This document shows positions 1 to 8,461 of a DNA stretch of 64,000 nucleotides, piece by piece. The position numbers and the translations under genes were made by a program. The notes beneath the pieces were generated by a model. That model searched no databases, was not told the origin of the DNA, and was given only the letters and a program-made list of their open reading frames with translations. Position 1 is the first letter of the stretch. Every line of letters starts with the position of its first letter. This DNA comes from a virus, in IMG/VR virus record IMGVR_UViG_3300042466_001120, positions 45,015 through 109,014 of that record; one strand, given 5' to 3'.

Positions 1-1
1 A

Positions 2-583
2 ACTGAATGTGTAAATATTGCAAAAACAATCATTATACCTGGTAATCACGACTTTCTCACCGGTAATATTGAAAGATTGGACGCATTAACACCTATCATT
101 AATTCGTTAAATGACCGAAACATTCATTATTACAGGGATCGTGGTGTTTATGAAGACGATAATATTAGTTGGTGTGTGTATTCTCAATATCAAGGAAATA
201 TCCCCCCCGACATTACCGAGGCGAAAGGAAAAAGAATTGGTTTATTTCACGGACCAATACAAGGGATGAAAACAGATTTAGGTTTTGACTTTGGAGAAGA
301 AGCATATGACATTGAAAAATTTAATGGACTTGAAGTCGTTTTATGTGGGGATATCCACAAAAGACAAGAATTTAAGTTCAAAACGGGGAAGGGTCATATG
401 GTAGGATCAACAATCCAAAACAACCTTGGTGAAAGTATTACAAAACATGGGTATGGTATTTATGATGTTGAAACAAAGGAATATAATTATGTTGATTTAT
501 TCAACCCAAAACCGTTCTTAAAATTTTCAATAAAATCTTTTGAGGATATTGAAAACGGAACTGAAAAATTATTAAATATTTAA
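2..583 (+). CDS. SbcD/gp47-like recombination nuclease subunit (5' truncated by window)
   Basis: C-terminal 193 residues of a calcineurin-like metallophosphoesterase; the gene enters from outside the window and is open from base 2. It has the family motif PGNHD near the start and CGDIHKRQ about 95 residues later, the expected spacing of the metal-binding GNHD and G(D/H)xH motifs of SbcD/Mre11/T4 gp47. With the SMC-like partner at 2604-4937 it should form the Mre11-Rad50-type complex that processes DNA ends during recombination-dependent replication. The last 13 codons (DIENGTEKLLNI plus stop) are duplicated at 1387-1425, after the HNH insertion; see the repeat entries. Confidence 0.85.
   Translation, partial: TECVNIAKTIIIPGNHDFLTGNIERLDALTPIINSLNDRNIHYYRDRGVYEDDNISWCVYSQYQGNIPPDITEAKGKRIGLFHGPIQGMKTDLGFDFGEEAYDIEKFNGLEVVLCGDIHKRQEFKFKTGKGHMVGSTIQNNLGESITKHGYGIYDVETKEYNYVDLFNPKPFLKFSIKSFEDIENGTEKLLNI
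545..583 (+). repeat. 3' end of gp47 gene, copy 1 (replacement tail)
   Basis: These 39 bases encode DIENGTEKLLNI-stop and match 1387-1425 at 31 of 39 positions with no gap. They give the interrupted nuclease gene an intact C-terminus. I read this as the tail carried in by the HNH cassette. Confidence 0.8.
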
Positions 584-628
584 TTGATATTATTCACACT
601 TTTTAATTTATTAGGATATTTATATTAT

Positions 629-790
629 ATGGGAAGATTAAAAATAAAAGATGACGATAAAAAAACTAAAGTATCTGTCGCACTTGAACCGGAATTACTA
701 AAATTTTATCGGTCATTACATATTAATTTATCTTCTTTGGTTAATAAATTACTTAAAGATTATAAAGATGAAAAATACAAAAATTTGTAA
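629..790 (+). CDS. Small ribbon-helix-helix-like protein
   Basis: 53 residues starting at the ATG at 629; an upstream TTG extension is possible but unlikely. The segment KKTKVSVALEPELLKFYRSLHINLSSLVNKLLKDY has a short beta strand followed by two helices, as in CopG/Arc-type DNA-binding proteins. It lies between the duplicated gp47 tail and the HNH gene, overlaps the HNH start by 23 bases, and so belongs to the inserted cassette; it might regulate the endonuclease. An AT-rich TATTTATAT lies at 617-625. Function is inferred from fold resemblance only. Confidence 0.55.
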   Translation: MGRLKIKDDDKKTKVSVALEPELLKFYRSLHINLSSLVNKLLKDYKDEKYKNL

Positions 791-1394
791 TGTTTGTGGA
801 AATCAAAAAATGTTAAATGAATTTCATTTAAGACCCGATTCAAAAGACGGTTTAAGAAATGAATGTAAAAGTTGTACTAGAAATCGGGTTAACAATTACC
901 GAAAGATAAATAAAGAAAAAACCAATAATTGGAATAAATCAACTTATCACAGAAACATTGAAAAACACAAAGAAACTAAAAAAAAATATAGAGATAAAAC
1001 CAAAGAAGAACAAAAAAAACGAGCTAAAAAATATAGAGAAAATAATAAAGAAAAAATAAACAATTACTCTAAAAATAGAAAAAAATACGACATTGAATTT
1101 AAAATAAGATGTAATGTTAGGAGTAGGGTGAAAAATTTTTTAAAAAGTAAAAATATAAAAAATAATAATACAACTTTTAAAATTGTTGGATGTGAACCAT
1201 CAAAATTGAAAGAACATCTTGAAAAACAATTTAAGGATGGGATGAGTTGGGAAAATTACGGATTGAACGGGTGGCATATTGACCATATAATACCATTAAT
1301 AAGTGGTATTACCGAAAATGAAATATATCAATTATGTCATTTTACAAACTTACAACCTTTATGGTGGTATGAAAATTTAGAAAAAAGATATTGA
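768..1394 (+). CDS. Free-standing HNH endonuclease inserted at the 3' end of gp47
   Basis: 208 residues. It starts with a zinc-binding CxxC...CKSC pair (residues about 7-37), has a long lysine-rich middle likely to bind DNA, and ends with an HNH core WHIDHIIPL...CHFTNLQPLWWYENLEKRY, typical of phage homing endonucleases. The final codons run into the second copy of the gp47 tail (1387-1425). This positional signature shows a mobile gene that broke the gp47 C-terminus and supplied a substitute. It likely promotes its own spread by cutting uninterrupted gp47 alleles (inference). Confidence 0.85.
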   Translation: MKNTKICNVCGNQKMLNEFHLRPDSKDGLRNECKSCTRNRVNNYRKINKEKTNNWNKSTYHRNIEKHKETKKKYRDKTKEEQKKRAKKYRENNKEKINNYSKNRKKYDIEFKIRCNVRSRVKNFLKSKNIKNNNTTFKIVGCEPSKLKEHLEKQFKDGMSWENYGLNGWHIDHIIPLISGITENEIYQLCHFTNLQPLWWYENLEKRY

Positions 1395-1425
1395 AAATGG
1401 AACCGAAGTACTCAGAAATATTTAA
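1387..1425 (+). repeat. 3' end of gp47 gene, copy 2 (probable ancestral tail)
   Basis: Encodes DIENGTEVLRNI-stop in a frame that has no start codon of its own, now stranded downstream of the HNH gene. It overlaps the start of the next gene (ATG at 1397), as would be normal for a compact phage operon before the insertion. Confidence 0.8.
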
Positions 1426-1972
1426 TAAAACCATTTTAAAATCGGTATCTGAATATTGTAAACTAAACAGTGTTGAAGATGTTGATGGGTTTATTAAAAA
1501 ATGTTTTGACACCGGATTTAATATTCAGAAATACGGACTTTTAGGAAAAACGGGTATTGTTGGTGAAAAACAGGTAGAAATTGAGGTAATCCGTGAAATA
1601 CGGGTGGAAGTACCGGTTGAAGTGATTAAAGAAGTTGAAAAAATTGTCACAAAAATAGAATATATTAGTGACAAAACAGGTGAAAACGAACTGTTAAGTA
1701 AAATTGAACAGTTGGAAGACGAAATGTCTAAAAAGGATAAAGAATTAGACGAAGTTAGACGTAATTTAGACGTAAACTTAGACATTACCGTAACAAATGA
1801 TAAGGTAAAAATGTTACAAACAACCATTCAAAACCTTACTTCGGAGGTTAGAGAATTAAAAAAGAAAAACGAAGAATTAGAAAAACAATTGTTAGACATA
1901 CCAAAACAACTTGGCGATATTCCCGCCAAGTTCCACGGTAGTTCTAACCTAAACGATGATTTATACAAATAA
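1397..1972 (+). CDS. Coiled-coil protein of the gp47-gp46 operon
   Basis: 191 residues from the ATG at 1397; a TTG at 1391 would add two residues. The centre has a valine/isoleucine/glutamate-rich stretch (VEIEVIREIRVEVPVEVIKEVEKIV) followed by two heptad-repeat coiled coils around residues 100-165. The start lies inside the stranded ancestral gp47 tail, so it was probably translationally coupled to gp47 before the HNH insertion. No family recognised. Confidence 0.7.
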   Translation: MEPKYSEIFNKTILKSVSEYCKLNSVEDVDGFIKKCFDTGFNIQKYGLLGKTGIVGEKQVEIEVIREIRVEVPVEVIKEVEKIVTKIEYISDKTGENELLSKIEQLEDEMSKKDKELDEVRRNLDVNLDITVTNDKVKMLQTTIQNLTSEVRELKKKNEELEKQLLDIPKQLGDIPAKFHGSSNLNDDLYK

Positions 1973-1973
1973 T

Positions 1974-2324
1974 ATGAACTTAGTAATTTGGGCAATGGTT
2001 GCCTACGGAATGACAAACATTTTGGTCTACGGATCAATTTTTAACGGATTTAGACAATCCATTCACAATTGGGGTAACGACCCATTATCCCCCTTCAACT
2101 TCTTAGGTAAGTTCTTATCAGGACTAATCTCTTGTGTTTTATGTACTGGAACGTGGATTGGTTTTTTCCTATCATTAACTTATTTCTCACCAAATGTTGA
2201 TATTATTGGACTTAACAAATTTTTATCAGTATTCTTTGATGGTATGTTATCTGCCGGTTTAGTATGGGCGATAAATGCGGTGATAGAATGGTTTGAAGAA
2301 AATAGACCGAGTAATAATAAATAA
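1974..2324 (+). CDS. Small membrane protein, DUF1360-like
   Basis: 116 residues from the ATG right after the upstream stop; an ATG at 1956 would overlap the upstream gene. At least three hydrophobic segments (about residues 2-20, 45-70, 80-105) and the motif CVLCTGTWIGFFLSL, which resembles the CxxC...W pattern of DUF1360 membrane proteins. Its place between gp47 and gp46 does not reveal a role. Confidence 0.6.
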   Translation: MNLVIWAMVAYGMTNILVYGSIFNGFRQSIHNWGNDPLSPFNFLGKFLSGLISCVLCTGTWIGFFLSLTYFSPNVDIIGLNKFLSVFFDGMLSAGLVWAINAVIEWFEENRPSNNK

Positions 2325-2338
2325 AACAAAACAAAAAA

Positions 2339-2593
2339 ATGGGAAAAGCAGCAAAGGCTCATAGAGCGAAAGTGGCGAAAAGAAACGTCAATGTTAAAGT
2401 ACAAGAAAAGAGAATGCAAAAAGTTTGGCAAGAGGCTTTTGAAGAACAAATGAATGTTATGAAAGAGAAATTTGCAGCAATGTCGGGCGATACGATGTCA
2501 GGATTAACAGGATTATTTGGAGATGAGCAAGAAGAAACAATACAGGAAGAATCCGAACCAGCAGAACCTATTTCAGGAGATCAAACCGTTTAA
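2339..2593 (+). CDS. Small charged helical protein
   Basis: 84 residues: a basic N-terminal half (about 35 residues rich in Lys/Arg) and an acidic tail (QEETIQEESEPAEP). Ends 10 bases before the gp46-like start. No known family; it could be a nucleic-acid- or gp46-associated factor, but nothing in the sequence shows this. Confidence 0.55.
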   Translation: MGKAAKAHRAKVAKRNVNVKVQEKRMQKVWQEAFEEQMNVMKEKFAAMSGDTMSGLTGLFGDEQEETIQEESEPAEPISGDQTV

Positions 2594-2603
2594 TTATACA
2601 ACA

Positions 2604-4937
2604 ATGACAAAAGAAATAGACTTTTCAAAGTTTGAAAACCCCAACATCCAAGTTGTGTGGGAAGATTACAATGAAAATTTTACTCAAGACAGGATCAAAA
2701 GTGTTAAACACTATTTTCAAAAAAAATATAACACAACTAATGTAAACGTCATAACAAAGGCTAAAGTTCAGAAAGAAGACGGAGAACAAACGGTAGATGT
2801 GTCTGTAAATATTATGGACACAAACTACCAAGTAGAACTACTTAAACAGTTTCTAACAAGTAAAAATTACGACAAACACTTGGATGAGATTTTGAATCAT
2901 AATAAAATGGTTGAAAATAAAATGCAAGAAACTGAAACGGATAGTGCGGTGTTTAAAAAGTGGTATATTAAAAATATTGAGTTTTCAAACTTCCTTTCAT
3001 ATGGAGAGAACCAAGTCGTTGATTTTGAAAAAAGTAATGGACTAACGGTTATTGAGTCTAATCCACCAAACTTCGGTGGTAAAACTGTATTGTCAGTGGA
3101 TCTATTATTGTTTTTATTCTTTAACGAAACAACAAAAACAACAAAAGCGGAAGAGATATTTAACCGGTTTACAGATAAAGATAAAGTGACTGTTAAGGGT
3201 GAAATCATCATCGACGGTGAGGAATACATCATCGTAAGAAACATTGAAAGAAAGTTATCCAAAAAAGGTGAATGGAACGTTAAAACGGAATTGGACTTCT
3301 TTAAAAAAATGGCTGATGGAACCTTACAAAACTTTACCGGAGAACAAAGAAGAGAAACGGAAAAATTCATTAAAGATTCGATCGGAACAAAAGAAGACTT
3401 CTTAATGACAATCCTTACAACGGCAACGAACCTTGAAGAATTAATAGACTCCAAACCAACGGCAAGAGGTCAGGTACTTTCGCGTTTTATGGGTCTTGAT
3501 TTTTTAAGAAGAAAAGAGGACGCAGCAAAGTCAATCTATTCTGATTTTTCAAAATCAATGTTATCAAACATCTATAACACAGAACAGTTAAAAACGGATA
3601 ACGAAAATAACGAAACAAAAATCACCGAATTGAGAGATAATCTCAAAACGTACAAAGATGATCTTAAAACCATCGAAGAAAACATCGTAAAGGGTAAGGA
3701 CTATCGAGACGATATGTTAAGAAAAAAACATACCGACATTGATGTTGAAATAAGTAGATTAAACCCAAGTCAAGTTAGACAAGAAATTGAAAATCACGAG
3801 TACCAGGTTGAACAAACAAAAACGAAACTTAATGAACTTAACGTCGTTGAACCAAAAGAGTACTACAAAGAGGATGAGCACGATAAGGTAAAAGAAGAAT
3901 ATAATGTTGCGTTTAAAGAGAAAGTTCAGTTGGATACAAAAATCTCTGAGATTGAGAAATTAAGATCTTCTGTTAAAGACGGGATCAAATGTGAGCACTG
4001 CGGAATTGACTTGATGAATGCTAGTATTACACAACAAAAAATATCTGAACTTGATGGTTATATTAGTCAAAAAGGGGAAAAAGAGGGGTTAATGACTGTT
4101 TTAACAAGCAAAGAAAAAAGATTTGTTGATATTAAAAGACAATTTGATGAGTATGAGAAAAACAAACTAATCAAAGAAAAACACGAAGCAACAATTGAGA
4201 ACTATCAGTTGAAAATAGGTGGACTTCAGACAAAACTTACAGAATATGATAAGATGTTGGATAAAATCAAGGCTAACGAACATATCGATACGATGTTGAT
4301 CAAAGCGAATATGAGGTTGGAAGATTTGGATAGACAAAAAACTCAAAAACAAAATCAGATTAATAATGATGAGTATTCAATTAAAACGTTAGAAGAAAAA
4401 ATCAAAACAAACCTGAATAACATTATTAAAATTGCTGAAGAACAAGAAAAAGAAAAAATATATAAGATTTTCTTGGAAGCATACGGTAAAAACGGAATCT
4501 CAAAGATCATTATGAAAACAATGATTCCACTTATTAATTCGGAACTTCAAAGATTGATGGAGGAGAGTGCGTATTTCAAACTACAAATACAAATCAACGA
4601 TAAAAATGAGGTTGAGTTTAATATGATTGATAACGGAACGGGTATTGAAAAACTTATGGCTTCGGGATCAGGGTATGAAAGAACAATAGCGTCATTGGCA
4701 TTAAGATCGGTATTAAGTAAGATATGTAGTTTGCCAAAACCAAATATTGTAGTTTTTGATGAAATATTTGGTAAGATCTCAAATGATAATTTGGAGATGG
4801 TGCATAGTTTCTTTGTTGCCATTAAAGACTTCTTTCCTACCATTTTACTTATCAGTCATAACCCGATAGTGAATAATTGGGGGGATAACACAATAAAAAT
4901 CGTAAAAGAGGACAATATTTCAAAAGTTTTTCAGTAA
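2604..4937 (+). CDS. SbcC/Rad50/gp46-like recombination ATPase
   Basis: 777 residues from the ATG at 2604; an upstream TTG start would overlap the previous gene by 77 bases. After a leading segment of about 115 residues come a P-loop NPPNFGGKT, long heptad-rich coiled coils (about residues 330-650) around a zinc-hook CEHC, an ABC signature region GSGYERTIASLALR, Walker B IVVFDEIFG and an H-loop LLISHNP. This is the full Rad50/SbcC layout. It should act with the gp47-like nuclease at 2-583 in end resection. The P-loop is unusual in lacking the common GxNGxGKS form. Confidence 0.9.
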   Translation: MTKEIDFSKFENPNIQVVWEDYNENFTQDRIKSVKHYFQKKYNTTNVNVITKAKVQKEDGEQTVDVSVNIMDTNYQVELLKQFLTSKNYDKHLDEILNHNKMVENKMQETETDSAVFKKWYIKNIEFSNFLSYGENQVVDFEKSNGLTVIESNPPNFGGKTVLSVDLLLFLFFNETTKTTKAEEIFNRFTDKDKVTVKGEIIIDGEEYIIVRNIERKLSKKGEWNVKTELDFFKKMADGTLQNFTGEQRRETEKFIKDSIGTKEDFLMTILTTATNLEELIDSKPTARGQVLSRFMGLDFLRRKEDAAKSIYSDFSKSMLSNIYNTEQLKTDNENNETKITELRDNLKTYKDDLKTIEENIVKGKDYRDDMLRKKHTDIDVEISRLNPSQVRQEIENHEYQVEQTKTKLNELNVVEPKEYYKEDEHDKVKEEYNVAFKEKVQLDTKISEIEKLRSSVKDGIKCEHCGIDLMNASITQQKISELDGYISQKGEKEGLMTVLTSKEKRFVDIKRQFDEYEKNKLIKEKHEATIENYQLKIGGLQTKLTEYDKMLDKIKANEHIDTMLIKANMRLEDLDRQKTQKQNQINNDEYSIKTLEEKIKTNLNNIIKIAEEQEKEKIYKIFLEAYGKNGISKIIMKTMIPLINSELQRLMEESAYFKLQIQINDKNEVEFNMIDNGTGIEKLMASGSGYERTIASLALRSVLSKICSLPKPNIVVFDEIFGKISNDNLEMVHSFFVAIKDFFPTILLISHNPIVNNWGDNTIKIVKEDNISKVFQ

Positions 4938-4964
4938 AAGTGAAACCAATTTGAATTTTATACG

Positions 4965-4972
4965 TATCTTTG
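4965..4972 (+). promoter_or_regulatory. Bacteroidota -7 element (TATCTTTG)
   Basis: TATCTTTG five bases before the ATG at 4977 matches TAnnTTTG; no well-placed TTTG at -33 is visible, so this may be a weak promoter. Confidence 0.45.
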
Positions 4973-4976
4973 TAAT

Positions 4977-5510
4977 ATGAGAACAAAAGAAGAGTGGGAA
5001 AACAGATATCAGTGCGTTAAAAGACTTATGTCTGTTATGGATACACTTTCTGAAGATTTTGAAGGTAACGATAGAATTTTAGAAACATGTGCAACCATGT
5101 TAAGAAATCCCGTTATATTTGATAATAATGTTAAGGTAGTCAAAACAAGGCTACCTTATTCTATTGAAAATATGAATCAAGAAACTGAGGACCATTTAAT
5201 TGGTATTAGTAACATTGTATTATACATATACAAAAGAAAGTTACATAATAAGTGGAATAATGTTGAAGACTTTAAAAAAACATTAAAGGCGTTGAATGTA
5301 TTATTACCGATAGAAAAAAGTTTGAATAATAGTAAAGTTTTTAAACACCAGTGGAGTTTTAGTTATGATGATATTGAATCATGTATTATGTGGGACAAAA
5401 AATTGGAGTCCGTAGGTATAACAGAATTGATATGTGACGAAACAAATGAAAAGGTTTCTGTAACAAAAATTAGAGAGACTTGGTATAAAGAAAACGAAGA
5501 ATATTTATAA
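4977..5510 (+). CDS. Hypothetical protein
   Basis: 177 residues, mixed charge, no signal peptide or membrane segment. Preceded by a TATCTTTG element and followed 12 bases later by the nuclease-methyltransferase gene, so probably co-transcribed with it. Not recognised. Confidence 0.6.
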   Translation: MRTKEEWENRYQCVKRLMSVMDTLSEDFEGNDRILETCATMLRNPVIFDNNVKVVKTRLPYSIENMNQETEDHLIGISNIVLYIYKRKLHNKWNNVEDFKKTLKALNVLLPIEKSLNNSKVFKHQWSFSYDDIESCIMWDKKLESVGITELICDETNEKVSVTKIRETWYKENEEYL

Positions 5511-5522
5511 AAAATAATTAGA

Positions 5523-7013
5523 ATGAAAAAATTAACACTAACAGGACAAACGTTAAATCAATTGTACAAATCTGTAGTTGAAAAAGACGTTGAAAACAGT
5601 TATAGACAATTTTTATCTACAAGAATTTCAGATATGGTTTTTACGTCTCCATATTTGTGTGATGGTTTTGGTGTTTCAGAAAAGTATAAAATAAGAATAC
5701 TTTGTGAATTTAAAAAAGACGCCGATTTTAGGAAAAAAATAGACAGAGTACAGGCACTATGTCAAGTTGTTGGTTACATAAAAAAATTCACAATAGATGC
5801 TATAAAAATACCTAATGTTGTTTTAATTGGTGATAGAAATGAATGGTTTGTTTTACACGTCAATGAAATATTTAATTACTTAAACTTAGATATTGATTGG
5901 AAAATTGCACCATCAGACGCTTACAAAAATCAAGTTTTGTTTAATGCTTTAATGGAAGACGATAAAATTAATCCATTTGTTTTTGATGTTACTGAAATAG
6001 ATCAAGTGGTTGATAAAATAAAAGACTTAGCAAAAAACGTTACAAGATTAATACCTATTACTCCACAAAATATTACTGAAGTATTTTTGTATTTTGAAAA
6101 AAACGTCTTAGGAAAAAATAAACTTACAACAAATGAACTTGCTAATTTATTTGTTCAGATTTTAATTAATCCTGACGATAATTACTTACATCCGGTTAAA
6201 AAAAGGAAGACTATTGTCACAAAATCGTTTAATGAAGTTCCGGTAAAAACAAGGGACTCGTTTAGTTCGTTTTTTAGTCACTTCGCTAATGAGTATAGTC
6301 CTACACAAAAAGAAGGTCTTACTGCGGTTGTTGACAGATTAATACAAGACGTTACAAGACGTAAACAAGGTGAATTTTTTACACCGACAATATGGGTAGA
6401 TAAAGCACACGAATATATAGCATCTGTTTATGGTGACGATTGGAAAGAAAAATATGTAGTTTGGGATCCAGCTTGGGGTACCGGTAATCTTACTCGTGAT
6501 TATAAATTTAAGGAGTTATATGTATCGACATTAAATTATTCTGACATTCAGACTGCGGACCAAATGAGTTATAATATGGGAGCAACAAAGTTTCAATATG
6601 ATTTTTTGAATGATGATTATGATTTCTTGCCAAAGGGTTTGAGGGGGGCTATTGAGAGTGGAAAAGAGATTATTGCGTTGATGAATCCACCATATAAATT
6701 TTCGGGTAATGGTACGGGTAAAGGAGGGGTATTTGAATTACAAAATGTGACCCAAAAAGAAATGAAAGATAAAAATTTTGGAAAATCAGCAAATCAAATG
6801 TATCTCCAATTTTTATATAGGTTAAGTAATATGGGTAAAATACATTTATTATTTTTTTCAAATCCCACATTTTTAACTGGTTCAGGGTATTCTGTGTTTC
6901 GGGGGTTTTTTTTAAATAAATACGAATTTAAAAAAGGATTTATGATGAATGCTAAAGAATTTGAAGGAACTAAAGAATGGGGTTTAACTTTTTCAATTTT
7001 TAATAAAAAATAA
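5523..7013 (+). CDS. Type IIG-like restriction-modification protein, nuclease plus methyltransferase part
   Basis: 496 residues. The N-terminal 130 residues hold SDMVFTSP...ILCEFKKDADF, resembling a PD-(D/E)xK nuclease core. From about residue 275 there is an N6-adenine methyltransferase: GEFFTP, motif I VVWDPAWGTGNLT and catalytic motif IV MNPPYKF. This order matches Eco57I-like single-chain enzymes. The target-recognition half appears to be the next ORF at 7015, two bases after the stop and in another frame. It could restrict competing DNA or simply protect phage DNA. Confidence 0.7.
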   Translation: MKKLTLTGQTLNQLYKSVVEKDVENSYRQFLSTRISDMVFTSPYLCDGFGVSEKYKIRILCEFKKDADFRKKIDRVQALCQVVGYIKKFTIDAIKIPNVVLIGDRNEWFVLHVNEIFNYLNLDIDWKIAPSDAYKNQVLFNALMEDDKINPFVFDVTEIDQVVDKIKDLAKNVTRLIPITPQNITEVFLYFEKNVLGKNKLTTNELANLFVQILINPDDNYLHPVKKRKTIVTKSFNEVPVKTRDSFSSFFSHFANEYSPTQKEGLTAVVDRLIQDVTRRKQGEFFTPTIWVDKAHEYIASVYGDDWKEKYVVWDPAWGTGNLTRDYKFKELYVSTLNYSDIQTADQMSYNMGATKFQYDFLNDDYDFLPKGLRGAIESGKEIIALMNPPYKFSGNGTGKGGVFELQNVTQKEMKDKNFGKSANQMYLQFLYRLSNMGKIHLLFFSNPTFLTGSGYSVFRGFFLNKYEFKKGFMMNAKEFEGTKEWGLTFSIFNKK

Positions 7014-7014
7014 T

Positions 7015-7818
7015 ATGATAAATTTTGATATCTTGAAATCAAACGATAAGTTTGAAATTGAAAATTTAGGGGTAATTACATTATACGATACGGATAATCT
7101 AAATCCATTATCCGGATTTATTAAAAACACAAATTCTACAGAATTTTTTAAAATGAGTTTTGATAGTAATAATGTTTATAATAGTGGTCAAGGGGTCTAT
7201 TTATTTAATACTATAGATAAAAATAACAAACGCAAAGTTAAAGTTGGTGGGGACAATTTTGGTGACGCTATGGTTGGATTTACTGCTAGAAAATTAATAC
7301 CATTTACGTGGGTTAATGAATATTCTGAATATTTAAAACCTAACGTTGAAAATAAACAGTATGCGAATTTCAAAAATAATTCTGTTATTTATAGTCTTTT
7401 TAATTCTCAAAATTTGTTACAACCTAAAAACGAATTCTTTTGGATGTCAAAAGAAAAAATGATGGAAATGGCAAATAACATTAACTACACCGAATTATAC
7501 AACGACGCAAGAACCGATAATAACAGGTACGTACATAACCTACTATTCGGTGAAGAAAACATTTATGAACAACTATCACCTGATGCTAAACTTGTATTGG
7601 ATAAGGCTACAGAATTAACCATAAGGTCAATGACGATGAGAAGTCACTTCGCTGACAACCACAATCACCTTAATAGTTGGGATGCTGGTTACGCACAACT
7701 TAAATTGGTATGGAAAGAATATTTTCCAAATGAGTTTAAAGAATTTAGACAACTTTATAAGAACTTGGAAGACAGAATGAGACCTTTAGTAAATGAACTT
7801 GGATTTTTATTAAAATAA
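7015..7818 (+). CDS. C-terminal partner of the type IIG-like protein
   Basis: 267 residues beginning one base after the stop of the methyltransferase gene, +1 relative to its frame. It reads like the natural continuation (target-recognition domain and helical tail) of an Eco57I-like enzyme. Either the enzyme is naturally split in two chains or one indel has separated an ancestral fusion; the clean ATG favours two functional chains. Confidence 0.55.
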   Translation: MINFDILKSNDKFEIENLGVITLYDTDNLNPLSGFIKNTNSTEFFKMSFDSNNVYNSGQGVYLFNTIDKNNKRKVKVGGDNFGDAMVGFTARKLIPFTWVNEYSEYLKPNVENKQYANFKNNSVIYSLFNSQNLLQPKNEFFWMSKEKMMEMANNINYTELYNDARTDNNRYVHNLLFGEENIYEQLSPDAKLVLDKATELTIRSMTMRSHFADNHNHLNSWDAGYAQLKLVWKEYFPNEFKEFRQLYKNLEDRMRPLVNELGFLLK

Positions 7819-7845
7819 TATGTACGGAATAACAAAAAAAATACT

Positions 7846-7853
7846 TATATTTG
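7846..7853 (+). promoter_or_regulatory. Bacteroidota -7 element (TATATTTG)
   Basis: TATATTTG lies 23 bases before the chosen ATG at 7877 and inside the longer ORF that starts at 7820. This supports the internal start. Confidence 0.5.
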
Positions 7854-7876
7854 TAAAACAATTTAAAAACATATTT

Positions 7877-8461
7877 ATGGCTAGACAGAGAAAAGTAACA
7901 AAACCCCAAGATAAGAGGTATATGTTATTTTTATATGGTGATTTTAGTGATGGTGATGAGTTAACAAACGAGATCAGCATGCAGTTTGTACCAGCAGTAT
8001 CTTCTGAATTTTTAAAATTCACTTATGGTGAGTTTGGTGTTGTATTACACTTTAGAACTAAAGAACCGTTTGAGGACCTTAAAGACTATGTTGATATGGT
8101 GTTTAACGATATTACCGAACAATATTTCTTGGTTGAAGTATCGGGAGATGTTGATATTAAAATGCCAAGAAAACTTAAAAAAGACTTTTTAAATATAGAC
8201 GGAGACATAAAGAAAGAAGAACCAAAAACAGGAGGGATAAAAGTAGATGAAGTAAGAGACGATAGAAACCGAGACATTAAGAATATGTCGTTTGATATAT
8301 TCTTACCAATGTTTGACCCCACCTCACCCTTTAATAAGGTACAAGAAGAGGTATTACCAACAGTGGATGAAATTTTAGAGAAGATAACAGAGACAGGAAT
8401 TGAATCATTAACAGAGAAAGAAAGAGAAATATTAGACAATTATGGAAAAAACAAAAAGTGA
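7877..8461 (+). CDS. Hypothetical protein upstream of sigma factor
   Basis: 194 residues from MARQRKV; the start was chosen because the upstream 19 codons contain the promoter element. The C-terminus (PTVDEILEKITETGIESLTEKEREIL) looks like the short C-terminal helical motif found on various Bacteroidota proteins. It overlaps the sigma gene by 20 bases, so the two are probably translationally coupled. Function unknown. Confidence 0.6.
   Translation: MARQRKVTKPQDKRYMLFLYGDFSDGDELTNEISMQFVPAVSSEFLKFTYGEFGVVLHFRTKEPFEDLKDYVDMVFNDITEQYFLVEVSGDVDIKMPRKLKKDFLNIDGDIKKEEPKTGGIKVDEVRDDRNRDIKNMSFDIFLPMFDPTSPFNKVQEEVLPTVDEILEKITETGIESLTEKEREILDNYGKNKK

Noticed and set aside
7820-7876. Upstream start of the gene before sigma
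   Set aside because: The extension contains the TATATTTG promoter element.
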